Below, in pieces: positions 1 to 6,177 of a stretch of DNA of 7,551 nucleotides. Within the stretch, counting starts at the first letter, position 1; each line of letters begins with the position of its first letter. The notes under the pieces were generated by a model. The model was given only the letters and a program-made list of their open reading frames with translations, made no database searches and was not told the origin of the DNA. The position numbers and the translations under genes are program-made. The stretch is from Burkholderiaceae bacterium (lineage in GTDB: Bacteria > Pseudomonadota > Gammaproteobacteria > Burkholderiales > Burkholderiaceae_D): the NCBI GenBank assembly GCA_019752915.1, contig JAIELO010000265.1:1-7551 (forward strand), given 5' to 3'.

Positions 1-450
1 CACTTAATTGCTGTACAGGATCTACAAGGTAGCGTCGATCTGCCAACAAACCGGGCCGATCTGCAATTCCGTCTGGACGCCCTGCTGGTCGACCCACCGG
101 CATTGCGCGCCGCCGCCGGTCTAGACCGGCAGCCGTCGCCCGAGGCTGTCGAAGGCACCCGGCGCAATATGCTGACGCGGGTACTGGACGCAGAGCGCTA
201 TCCGCTGGTGCAACTGCATGCCGAACGCGCCGCTGACGGCCAGACACTCCAGCTCAGCATCACGCTGCATGGTGTCACCCGCACCCAGAGTGTGCCCGTC
301 ACACTGAGCAGCGATGCACAAGGACTGCGCGCCGAAGGCAGCCTGATGCTGCGCCAGAGCGATTACGGCATCACCCCTTTCAGCGTCATGGGCGGCGCAC
401 TGGCCGTACAGGACCAGCTGGAACTGCACTACCGCCTGCTAGCGCGCTGA
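1..450 (+). CDS. YceI family protein, 5'-truncated by window edge
   Basis: The reading frame is open from base 1 to a TGA stop at 448-450, giving 149 residues without the N-terminus; YceI proteins are usually about 190 residues. The visible part follows the family plan: a segment like VDLPTNRADLQFRLDALLVD, then RRNMLTRVLDAERYPLVQL, which matches the conserved stretch where YceI proteins read roughly 'F.. xKYPxxxF', then LSITLHGVTR (family signature of a strand followed by HGVT), and RQSDYGI near the end, matching the usual 'RxDFGI'. YceI proteins form a lipocalin-like beta barrel that binds a polyprenoid or other isoprenoid chain, usually in the periplasm. The signal peptide would lie outside the window. 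An in-frame TTG at 103 is not a credible start because homology continues upstream of it. It converges on the exporter gene downstream. The substrate is unknown. Confidence 0.8.
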   Translation, partial: HLIAVQDLQGSVDLPTNRADLQFRLDALLVDPPALRAAAGLDRQPSPEAVEGTRRNMLTRVLDAERYPLVQLHAERAADGQTLQLSITLHGVTRTQSVPVTLSSDAQGLRAEGSLMLRQSDYGITPFSVMGGALAVQDQLELHYRLLAR

Positions 451-469
451 CGCAGCGCCCCGATCGCCC

Positions 470-499
470 AAAAAAAAGGCCCGCAGCAGAGCGCGGGCC
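470..499 (-). terminator. Rho-independent terminator of the LysE-family gene
   Basis: A perfect 7-bp GC stem (GGCCCGC at 478-484 with GCGGGCC at 493-499) encloses an 8-nt loop. Read on the minus strand it is followed by eight T (A run at 470-477), the classic intrinsic terminator form. It lies about 90 nt beyond the exporter stop codon. On the plus strand the hairpin is followed only by AAAGAAAATTT, so it would end the YceI transcript less efficiently. A weaker inverted repeat (TGCATG 555-560 with CATGCA 573-578) lies between this and the exporter stop. Confidence 0.8.
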
Positions 500-587
500 A
501 AAGAAAATTTCAAATCGGGAGAGACTTGAAAGAGCACGATCAGTATCGCTGCGCTGCATGACCGGGTGATGACATGCACGATATAAA

Positions 588-1226
588 TTAGCGCGTAATC
601 AGCAATTTCAAACCCAGCCCCACGAAAATCACTCCGGCCAGCCTATCCATCCACATACCAGCACCCGGATGACGATTAATCCAGCTGCCCACCGTACCAG
701 AAAAATAGCCGAGCAAGCCGAAGATCAGCACGCCCTGCAGGGTAAACAATAGCCCCAGTTGCGCGGTCTGCCAGCTGGCGTCACCACGTTCGACCAGCAC
801 GAATTGCGGCAGGAAGGACAGAAAGAACAGCACCACTTTGGGATTAATCGCATTGGCAAACAAGCCTTTGGCGAATAACTTGCCGAGACTCTCATCGGGC
901 AAGTCGGCAGCGTCGGCACGGGCGCCACCACGGCTGCGTAAAGCGCCGATGCCCAGCCAGATCAGATACGCCCCGCCCAGCAATTTGAGCGCACCGAAGG
1001 CCAGCGGCGAGGCTTTGATCAGGGCACTCACACCCAGCGTCGCCAGCAGCGTGTGGCTCAGGCATCCCAGCGCGCAACCGAGCCCGAACATCATGCCCTG
1101 ACGCCGTCCGCGCGACATGCCGACACTGAGCACCATCAGATTATCCGGCCCCGGCGAAATGGTAATCAGCAAGGCGGCGCTGAGAAAGCCGATCAACTGT
1201 TCTGGCGTAATGAGCACGATAGCCAT
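588..1226 (-). CDS. LysE/RhtB family amino-acid (threonine/homoserine-type) exporter
   Basis: The product is 212 residues, the normal length for the LysE/RhtB superfamily of inner-membrane exporters that use the proton gradient to expel amino acids or related compounds. The N-terminus shows the family hallmark: a first hydrophobic helix running into ISPGPDNLMVLSVG, then a glycine-rich second helix (GRRQGMMFGLGCALGC). A third helix holds LKLLGGAYLIWLGI, another family block, and the second half has the short NAINPKVVLFFLSFLPQFV motif. About six membrane segments can be recognised. The ATG at 1224-1226 has only a poor ribosome site (CAGGG directly before it), but the start fits the family well. 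The gene stands alone on the minus strand, divergent from the hybrid kinase. The exported substrate cannot be told from sequence; RhtB, RhtC and LeuE are all possible relatives. Confidence 0.88.
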   Translation of the reverse strand: MAIVLITPEQLIGFLSAALLITISPGPDNLMVLSVGMSRGRRQGMMFGLGCALGCLSHTLLATLGVSALIKASPLAFGALKLLGGAYLIWLGIGALRSRGGARADAADLPDESLGKLFAKGLFANAINPKVVLFFLSFLPQFVLVERGDASWQTAQLGLLFTLQGVLIFGLLGYFSGTVGSWINRHPGAGMWMDRLAGVIFVGLGLKLLITR

Positions 1227-1308
1227 CCCTGAGCAAAAAAGACGCCATCTTAACCGTGCTGAAACGACAACGCCAGCGGCAAAAACGTGCTTAGGATCAA
1301 TTTTTACT

Positions 1309-1335
1309 TTGTGACACTTACTTCTCGTTTAAAAT
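1309..1335 (+). promoter_or_regulatory. Candidate promoter for the hybrid kinase operon
   Basis: In the 153-bp gap between the divergent exporter and kinase genes, TTGTGA (1309-1314) and TAAAAT (1330-1335) lie 15 bp apart in an AT-rich stretch. The match is moderate and the spacing short. Transcription would begin near 1342, after the GTG at 1287 but before the ATG at 1380, which supports the ATG as the true kinase start. Confidence 0.3.
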
Positions 1336-1379
1336 GCCTTTTCCCTGCTTACTCGGCTATCGCCACCGCGCCTACCCTC

Positions 1380-4331
1380 ATGAGCCTAGCGACCAGCTAC
1401 CTACACTGTGTGAGACACCGCCTCCTATCCCTGCTGGTGGGGCTGACCTTGCTACTAGGCTGCAGCATCGCACCGAACTGTACAGCGCAGGCAGGACCTG
1501 CCGCCCTGCCGGAGATCCGGCTCAGTAGTCCCGGCATCGATCTGCTCAAAAGCGGTCGTCTGTATCGCGACCAGGGCCAACCCTTCCCCGTTGATGCGGC
1601 CAGCCTGCCGCATCTGCTCGCACAATTAACACCGGTCGATCAGGTCGATCTGCTGGGCGGCCACTACTGGCTGGTCGCCACTTTGCACAACGATAGCGAA
1701 CAATCAGCCTGGGTGATCGATCCGAATGACACCCTGATCGATCTGGTCGACATCCAGCTGTTCGCTCCGGACGGTAGCGTGCGCCAGATGCTGACCGGCT
1801 ATCGTCAGCCGCACGCCTATCTGCTGCACTACGGTAAAGACGTCGATCTGCAGCCGGGCCAGCACTATCAGGTACTGATCCGTTTTTCCAGCCCGTACTA
1901 CGCGCGCACACCCGTGCTGTCGGTATTGCCACGGCCCCAGTACCAGCAACTGGTGGCCATAGAAAACGTGCTGATTATCGGCTCGCTGGGGGCACTGCTG
2001 GCCCTCACGGTATTTAACTTTTTCATTTACTCGATCACGCGCGACCGTTCTTCCCTGTATTACTCGCTGTACGTGCTGTGCTACGCGGTGGCATGGGGCA
2101 TTACCTTCCACCTCGCGGCGGACCTGTTCAACTGGCACAATCTGCACTGGCACTATGTGCCGTTCTTCCTGCTGCCGGTCTTCAGCACGCTGTTCTACAC
2201 CAGCTTCCTGCGCCTGCAAGACTATGCGCCGCGCCTGTATGCCCTGAGCCGTATCAATCTGGTGCTGCCGCTGCTGACCTTGCCCACCTGCTTCTTCGCG
2301 CTCAGCTATGCCCACAGCGTTGCCACCATCGTCATCACCATCTGGATGACACTGGCCCTGATCAGCGGCATCGTGGTGTGGCGCCGTGGCTATTATCCGG
2401 CGCGCTTCTTCGTGCTCGGTTTTGTCGCCCTGATGGTGCCGGGTCTGCTGATCCTGCCGGCCAATCTGGGCCTGATTCCGGCCGTGGTCAACAACGCCCA
2501 GTTGTTCACGCTGCTGGGCGGCACCCTCGATGGCGTGCTGCTGGCCTTTGCGCTCGCCGATCAGATCCGCTTACTGCGCAACACGCTGGAACAGCGCGTA
2601 CGGGAGCGCACCGCCCAGCTTAACGAGGCCAAGGAACACGCGGAAGTGGTGAGCCGCCACCGGATTGACTTCCTGTCCGCCATGAGCCACGACATCCGCA
2701 CCCCGCTGGCCGGCGTGATCGGCATGATCAAATTTGCCATGCGTGACCAGTCCGTCAATGGCCGCACCGAAGAATACTTGCGGATCGGCTTGCAAAACAG
2801 CGAGTCACTGCTGGCCATCCTCAACGACATTCTGGACTTTTCCAAGATTGACGCGGGCCGGCTGTCGATCGAAAGCGTCGATTTCGATCTGATGGCGCTG
2901 ATCGACGATGCCATCGGCATTCTGCAAACCCAGGCCGATGCCAAGAGCCTGCTGTTGCGCACCAATCTGGCACTGGATCTGCCGCGCTACGTGGTGGGCG
3001 ACCCGACCCGCCTGCGGCAGATCCTGCTGAACCTGCTGGGCAATGCCATCAAATTTACCGACCGTGGCGAAGTGCGCCTGCAAGTGACGACCGTGCTGAC
3101 GCTGGCCGGCCATCACAGCATCAATTTCGACATCAGCGATACCGGCCCCGGCATTGCGACGGCCTCGCTACAGCGCCTGTTCCAGAAATTCGAACAGGCC
3201 GACCACTCCACCACGCGCCGTTATGGCGGCACCGGACTGGGTCTGGCGATCTGCAAAGAGCTCACAGAACTGATGGGTGGCAGCATTGCCGTCGAGAGCC
3301 AGCTCGGGGTCGGCTCCACCTTCAGCGTGATGCTGCCGATGGCGCTGGGCAGTGCGCCGCAGACGATGCCGCCACGCCACAGCCACAGCGAACGCCACCG
3401 CTACCGGCTGCGCATCCTGTGCGCCGAAGATGGCCGCACCAACCAGATCATCGTCAGCACCCTGCTCGAAAATATGGGGCATGAAGTGCGCATGGTGGAA
3501 AACGGTCTGCAAGCCCTGCATGCACTCAGCAACAGCAAATACGATCTGGTACTGATGGATGGCCGCATGCCGATGATGGATGGCGAGCAGGCCGCACGCC
3601 TGATCCGCAGTGGCGGCAGCGACGATTACCGGGTGCTCGATCACAGTGTGCCCATCATCGCCCTGACTGCCAACGCCAGCGAGCATGACAAGCAGCGCTA
3701 TCTGGCCGTGGGCATGGATAGCTTCCTCAGCAAACCGGTCGACGAACACCAGCTCTATGAGCAGATCGAACTGATCATCGCCCGTCAGCTGAGCCGCGGC
3801 ACCGCGTTCGCGCTGGGCGCGGGCAGTTATCGTAGCCAGAGCAGCACGGAAGCACTCGATGCCCAGTTCGGCGTTCCTGCAGCGCCGGCACCGGCCAGCG
3901 GCACTGGCAACGCAGGCAGCGCCAGCGCTGCCTGCGCAACGACTGGGGCTGGCGCGCCACTGGCCGCCGACGCGGCGCCTCCCGGCGCGGGCACCACCAT
4001 CCACATTCTGCCGCTCGCCGGCATGTCGGCGCAGCATTTGCAGCGCATCACGCAAGCCTTCCTTGAAGAAGCGCCGCGCCGTCTGGAAGCGGCGCGCGCA
4101 GCACTTGAAGCGGGCAACGCCAGCAATGCCGCCGCGGCCATCCATGCCCTGAAAGGTAGCGCCGGTTACCTCAGTTCGACGCAGCTGCACACACTCTGCC
4201 ACGCGATGGAAGAGTGCGCCATTAGCGGCGACCTGACGGCAAGCCGCGCCCACCTGGCGGGCGTCACGGCCGCGCTGGCACAAGCCTGTTTCGACCTCAC
4301 CAGTAGCGCAGCGCGCAAGGAGGCACCATGA
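1380..4331 (+). CDS. Hybrid sensor histidine kinase: 7TMR-DISM sensor, HisKA-HATPase-REC-Hpt
   Basis: This 983-residue inner-membrane kinase carries a full phosphorelay. Order: signal peptide (1-38, core LLSLLVGLTLLLG, cleavage likely after AQA at 36-38); periplasmic 7TMR-DISMED2-like sensor (about 45-190); seven-helix 7TMR-DISM region (about 195-393); coiled coil (395-425); HisKA with SHDIRTPL, phospho-acceptor His437; HATPase_c with N-box NLLGNAIKFTD (Asn551, Asn555), DTGPGI (Asp587) and GGTGLGLAI (616 on); REC with acidic pair Glu683/Asp684, phospho-acceptor Asp727 in LMDGRMPMMDG, Thr763 and Lys785; an Ala/Gly/Pro-rich linker (about 805-865); and Hpt with His922 in HALKGSAGYL. All catalytic residues are present. 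No DNA-binding or enzymatic output follows, so phosphate must pass to another receiver. 7TMR-DISM sensors are thought to bind carbohydrate-like or other small ligands; the ligand here is unknown. The frame opens at a GTG at 1287, but ATG 1380 gives a proper signal peptide. Neither start has a clear ribosome site. Confidence 0.9.
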   Translation: MSLATSYLHCVRHRLLSLLVGLTLLLGCSIAPNCTAQAGPAALPEIRLSSPGIDLLKSGRLYRDQGQPFPVDAASLPHLLAQLTPVDQVDLLGGHYWLVATLHNDSEQSAWVIDPNDTLIDLVDIQLFAPDGSVRQMLTGYRQPHAYLLHYGKDVDLQPGQHYQVLIRFSSPYYARTPVLSVLPRPQYQQLVAIENVLIIGSLGALLALTVFNFFIYSITRDRSSLYYSLYVLCYAVAWGITFHLAADLFNWHNLHWHYVPFFLLPVFSTLFYTSFLRLQDYAPRLYALSRINLVLPLLTLPTCFFALSYAHSVATIVITIWMTLALISGIVVWRRGYYPARFFVLGFVALMVPGLLILPANLGLIPAVVNNAQLFTLLGGTLDGVLLAFALADQIRLLRNTLEQRVRERTAQLNEAKEHAEVVSRHRIDFLSAMSHDIRTPLAGVIGMIKFAMRDQSVNGRTEEYLRIGLQNSESLLAILNDILDFSKIDAGRLSIESVDFDLMALIDDAIGILQTQADAKSLLLRTNLALDLPRYVVGDPTRLRQILLNLLGNAIKFTDRGEVRLQVTTVLTLAGHHSINFDISDTGPGIATASLQRLFQKFEQADHSTTRRYGGTGLGLAICKELTELMGGSIAVESQLGVGSTFSVMLPMALGSAPQTMPPRHSHSERHRYRLRILCAEDGRTNQIIVSTLLENMGHEVRMVENGLQALHALSNSKYDLVLMDGRMPMMDGEQAARLIRSGGSDDYRVLDHSVPIIALTANASEHDKQRYLAVGMDSFLSKPVDEHQLYEQIELIIARQLSRGTAFALGAGSYRSQSSTEALDAQFGVPAAPAPASGTGNAGSASAACATTGAGAPLAADAAPPGAGTTIHILPLAGMSAQHLQRITQAFLEEAPRRLEAARAALEAGNASNAAAAIHALKGSAGYLSSTQLHTLCHAMEECAISGDLTASRAHLAGVTAALAQACFDLTSSAARKEAP
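4317..4323 (+). promoter_or_regulatory. Strong ribosome binding site inside the kinase 3' end
   Basis: AAGGAGG, a perfect Shine-Dalgarno match, lies within the last kinase codons, 4 nt before the ATG of the HD hydrolase at 4328. Together with the ATGA stop/start overlap it indicates translational coupling, and also allows independent, efficient initiation of the second gene. Confidence 0.8.
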
Positions 4332-4963
4332 CCCGCACCGATCCCCGCGCTTGGGTGCGCATGCCGTCCGCCCGCCGCCTCGACCTGCTCGACCCGACGC
4401 CCTTCGACTGGGATGACAGCGATCTGGCGCTGGGTCTGGCACGCACCTACCGCTGGGGGGGCCACTCCGCCTGGCCGCGCCCCCTCTGCGTGGCACAGCA
4501 CTCGCTCAGCGTCATGCATTTGCGCGCCGCCGATAGCCTGGCCCGTGGCAGCACGCTGACCCCGCTCGAAGCACTGCGCGAACTATTACATGACGCCGAA
4601 GAAGGCTTGCTGGGCTTCGACTGCATCGCGCCCCTGAAACCCTTTCTTGGCGACGGCTTCAAAGCCCTCAGCCAGCGGCTGGAACAGGCAGTCTTCCTGC
4701 GTTACAGCTTACCACGCTGGAACCAGCGCGACTACGCCGCCCACAAACGGGCCGACCATCTGGCCGCTGCCAGCGAAGCGGTACACGTCGCAGGCTGGTC
4801 GGTCGACGAAGTACGTCGTACCCTGCAGATCCGCGCCACACCATTAACGACCGATCCGCTGCAAGCGATCTACGGCGGAGTAGCGTGGGAACCGTGGGAA
4901 GCGCCACTGGCCTGCCAGCGGTTTTTGGCAGAACTGACGCGCTTGCAAGGCATGATCGCCTGA
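4328..4963 (+). CDS. YfbR-like HD-domain phosphohydrolase
   Basis: The product is a 211-residue soluble protein. The metal-binding HD signature is complete: His46 in RWGGHS, His58 in VAQHSL, His88-Asp89 in LLHDAEE and Asp143 in RADHLA. The block HDAEEGLLGFD has the same layout as HDAxExxxGD in E. coli YfbR, a 5'-deoxynucleotidase; Glu92 would correspond to its catalytic Glu. The N-terminal phrase RRLDLLDPTPFDWD followed by LARTYRWGGH and VAQHS is typical of a branch of HD hydrolases found in proteobacteria and in many phages. A nucleotide or deoxynucleotide monophosphate substrate is the best guess from family knowledge. It is not an HD-GYP cyclic-di-GMP phosphodiesterase, since no GYP motif is seen. 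The start is set by AAGGAGG and the ATGA overlap with the kinase. Pairing a 5'-nucleotidase-like enzyme with a membrane hybrid kinase has no obvious functional reason. Confidence 0.82.
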   Translation: MTRTDPRAWVRMPSARRLDLLDPTPFDWDDSDLALGLARTYRWGGHSAWPRPLCVAQHSLSVMHLRAADSLARGSTLTPLEALRELLHDAEEGLLGFDCIAPLKPFLGDGFKALSQRLEQAVFLRYSLPRWNQRDYAAHKRADHLAAASEAVHVAGWSVDEVRRTLQIRATPLTTDPLQAIYGGVAWEPWEAPLACQRFLAELTRLQGMIA

Positions 4964-5016
4964 CAGTTCACCTCACATATCGACGCTAAGCTAATGCAAA
5001 TAAAGCGCTTTTCGCA

Positions 5017-5217
5017 GATATCCACACCAACTGTGGATAAGCTTGTGAATAAGCCCCTCTTGACAGCAGAGAACGCCTGTAACGACGCGGGTTTTAACAA
5101 ATTGCCCATTCTGAAGGCAGTTTTTTCACTCAATAAAATCAAACACTTAGCGCACATGCAAGAATGCCGGCACGCTATAATCGCGCGGCTTGAAAAATAT
5201 TTTTTTGTGCATAAGTA
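5017..5217. repeat. 201-bp direct repeat, copy A, with DnaA-box-like 9-mers
   Basis: This copy aligns with 5973-6173. The first 103 bp (5017-5119) align without gaps at 79 of 103 identical bases, including an unbroken 17-base match (AAGCCCCTCTTGACAGC). The last 14 bp (5204-5217) differ at one base and sit at exactly the same offset; the middle is diverged and AT-rich apart from a short match around AAAATCAA..ACTTA. DnaA-box-like 9-mers: ATATCCACA 5018-5026, TGTGGATAA 5032-5040 (perfect reverse of TTATCCACA), TGTGAATAA 5044-5052 and TGTGCATAA 5206-5214. An AT palindrome (AAAAATATTTTT) precedes the last one. The copy lies in the 371-bp gap between the HD hydrolase and the receiver gene. A 74-codon frame (4994-5218) runs through it, but I consider this region non-coding by default. 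Nature unknown: replication-protein binding repeat, other intergenic repeat family or sRNA. Confidence 0.75.
5176..5181 (+). promoter_or_regulatory. Candidate -10 box (TATAAT) within repeat copy A
   Basis: A perfect TATAAT lies about 150 bp before the receiver gene, but no good -35 hexamer sits 16-18 bp upstream (the region reads GCACAT/CACATG). Copy B does not keep it, so it is not a conserved part of the repeat. It could drive the receiver gene with a long leader, or be chance in an AT-rich stretch. Confidence 0.2.
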
Positions 5218-5257
5218 GGAAGCGGGCGACATTGTCTCGCCAGCACATGCGAAATCT

Positions 5258-5286
5258 TTGACAAACCTGACGGCAAGGAATAGTGT
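5258..5286 (+). promoter_or_regulatory. Candidate promoter of the orphan receiver gene
   Basis: A perfect TTGACA (5258-5263) is followed after 17 bp by TAGTGT (5281-5286), a 3-of-6 match to the -10 box. Transcription would begin near 5293, about 40 nt before the ATG at 5335. Spacing and location are good, the -10 is weak. The candidate -10 overlaps the left arm of the hairpin at 5275-5309. Confidence 0.35.
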
Positions 5287-5309
5287 GAGCTTAAGGACCG
5301 CTATTCTTT
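5275..5309 (+). other. Inverted repeat upstream of the receiver gene
   Basis: AAGGAATAG (5275-5283) pairs with CTATTCTTT (5301-5309), nine pairs including one G-U, around a 17-nt loop. It overlaps the proposed -10 box, so it may be an operator for a dimeric regulator rather than an RNA hairpin. No U-tract follows that would suggest a terminator beyond TTTCTTC. No known riboswitch motif is recognised here. Confidence 0.3.
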
Positions 5310-5334
5310 CTTCGACTCACCGTGGAATTGATGC

Positions 5335-5934
5335 ATGAATCACAACGACGAAGACACTGACTGGATCATTGAAGACGACGCGGTAGCCGGCGCTGAGAGC
5401 GCTTTGACCGACCAACCGGAAACGGCTCCGGGACCTGCGACATGGCGCATCCTGATCGTCGACGATGATGTCGATGTCCATGTGGTGACAAAATTCTCGT
5501 TAAGCAATGTGTGTTTTCAGGGACGGCGCCTGAGCTTTCTGCACGCCTATAGTGGTGACGAAGCCCTCACGGTACTGGCCGACAATCCCGACATCGCACT
5601 GGTGTTGCTCGATGTGATCATGGAAACCAGCGATGCCGGCCTGATCGTGGCCCGTCAGATCCGCGAATTGCTGCACAACACGCTGGTGCGGGTCGTGCTG
5701 CGCACCGGCCAGCCGGGGCAGGCACTGGAGCACAGCATCATCCTCGATTACGACATCAACGACTTCTGGTGCAAGACCGACCTGACCACCCGCAAGCTGT
5801 TCACCACCGTGATCGCCTCGCTGCGCGCCTACGAAGGCTTGCAACAAGCACATCAGCAAACCGTGCAACTACGGGCCGAGCTTGAGCAGGCGCGCCAGTT
5901 ACTGGCCGCCGCAAAACAGGTCTCCAACGCTTAA
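5335..5934 (+). CDS. Orphan receiver-domain protein (REC of the DUF3369-associated type) with C-terminal coiled coil
   Basis: The product is 199 residues. An acidic N-terminal tail (1-36) precedes a REC domain (about 37-165): acidic cluster Asp43-Asp44-Asp45 in ILIVDDDVDVH, phospho-acceptor Asp93 in LLDVIMET, Thr124 in VLRTGQPGQ and Lys147 in CKTDLTTRKL. The phrases HAYSGDEA, RTGQPGQA, DYDINDFW and KTDLTTRKLFTTV are the wording seen in receivers that normally head larger regulators with DUF3369 plus HD, HD-GYP or GGDEF/EAL output. Here the protein ends soon after the receiver with a Gln/Ala/Leu-rich helix (about 168-197), likely a coiled coil, and no output domain. It therefore probably acts by protein contact or as a phosphate shuttle or sink. 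The Hpt domain of the nearby hybrid kinase is a plausible donor (inference). A weak GGA at 5324-5326, 8 nt before ATG 5335, is the only ribosome site. The gene sits between two copies of a 201-bp repeat. Confidence 0.85.
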   Translation: MNHNDEDTDWIIEDDAVAGAESALTDQPETAPGPATWRILIVDDDVDVHVVTKFSLSNVCFQGRRLSFLHAYSGDEALTVLADNPDIALVLLDVIMETSDAGLIVARQIRELLHNTLVRVVLRTGQPGQALEHSIILDYDINDFWCKTDLTTRKLFTTVIASLRAYEGLQQAHQQTVQLRAELEQARQLLAAAKQVSNA

Positions 5935-5943
5935 GCGAGGCTT

Positions 5944-5970
5944 AAGTACCGGATTGTTAAGGTACTTTTG
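5944..5970 (+). terminator. Weak hairpin terminator after the receiver gene
   Basis: AAGTACC (5944-5950) and GGTACTT (5961-5967) form a perfect 7-bp stem with a 10-nt loop; the right arm runs into TTTTG. The stem is AT-rich and the T run is only four bases (5966-5969), so termination may be inefficient. It begins 10 nt after the stop codon and ends directly before repeat copy B. Confidence 0.5.
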
Positions 5971-5972
5971 CC

Positions 5973-6173
5973 GATATCCACAGAGCCTGTTGATAACTAT
6001 GTGGACAAGCCCCTCTTGACAGCCCACAAAGCCTGTAACCATGCGGTTTTCAACAAACTGCCCATCGAACAGGCAAAAACAAAAGCCTTAAAAATCAATG
6101 ACTTAAAAATACACAGATTGTCACGAGAATTTATTTTAAAAAAATTCTTGCTAACATGCTTTGTGTATAAGTA
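5973..6173. repeat. 201-bp direct repeat, copy B, with DnaA-box-like 9-mers
   Basis: This is the partner of 5017-5217 in the same orientation, 956 bp downstream. The motifs keep the same offsets: ATATCCACA 5974-5982, TGTTGATAA 5988-5996 (one mismatch), TGTGGACAA 6000-6008 (reverse of TTGTCCACA) and TGTGTATAA 6162-6170, the exact reverse of TTATACACA. TTGACA at 6016-6021 is also shared. The interior is AT-rich, with a long AT inverted repeat AGAATTT (6126-6132) / AAATTCT (6142-6148) around TTTTAAAA, placed just before the last 9-mer as the AT palindrome is in copy A. A 68-codon frame starting at a TTG (5968-6174) runs through it and stops at the position matching the copy A frame. This copy fills nearly the whole gap between the receiver gene and the small minus-strand gene. 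Confidence 0.75.
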
Positions 6174-6177
6174 AACA

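Noticed and set aside
1287..1379. N-terminal extension of the kinase from a GTG at 1287
   Set aside because: It would put 31 extra residues before a good signal peptide, has no ribosome site, and lies upstream of or within the likely promoter; ATG 1380 is preferred.
3168..4496. Long minus-strand open frame (442 codons) opposite the kinase
   Set aside because: It is a shadow of the GC-rich kinase and HD hydrolase genes; the translation is Arg/Ala/Gly-rich with no domain, and the plus-strand frame has complete catalytic motifs.
4328..4963. HD-GYP c-di-GMP phosphodiesterase
   Set aside because: No GYP motif; the spacing of the His and Asp residues and HDAxExxxGD fit the YfbR-like type.
5060..5065. 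TTGACA inside both repeat copies (also 6016-6021) as a conserved promoter
   Set aside because: No -10 box lies 16-18 bp downstream in either copy.
5225..5241. Small GGCGA/TCGCC hairpin in the receiver leader
   Set aside because: Only five base pairs, no T run and no match to a known RNA element.
5017..6173. The chromosomal replication origin
   Set aside because: The 9-mers fit DnaA boxes, but there is no dnaA, dnaN, rpmH, gidA or parAB nearby and the array is duplicated; a repeat or DnaA-binding site is a safer reading.
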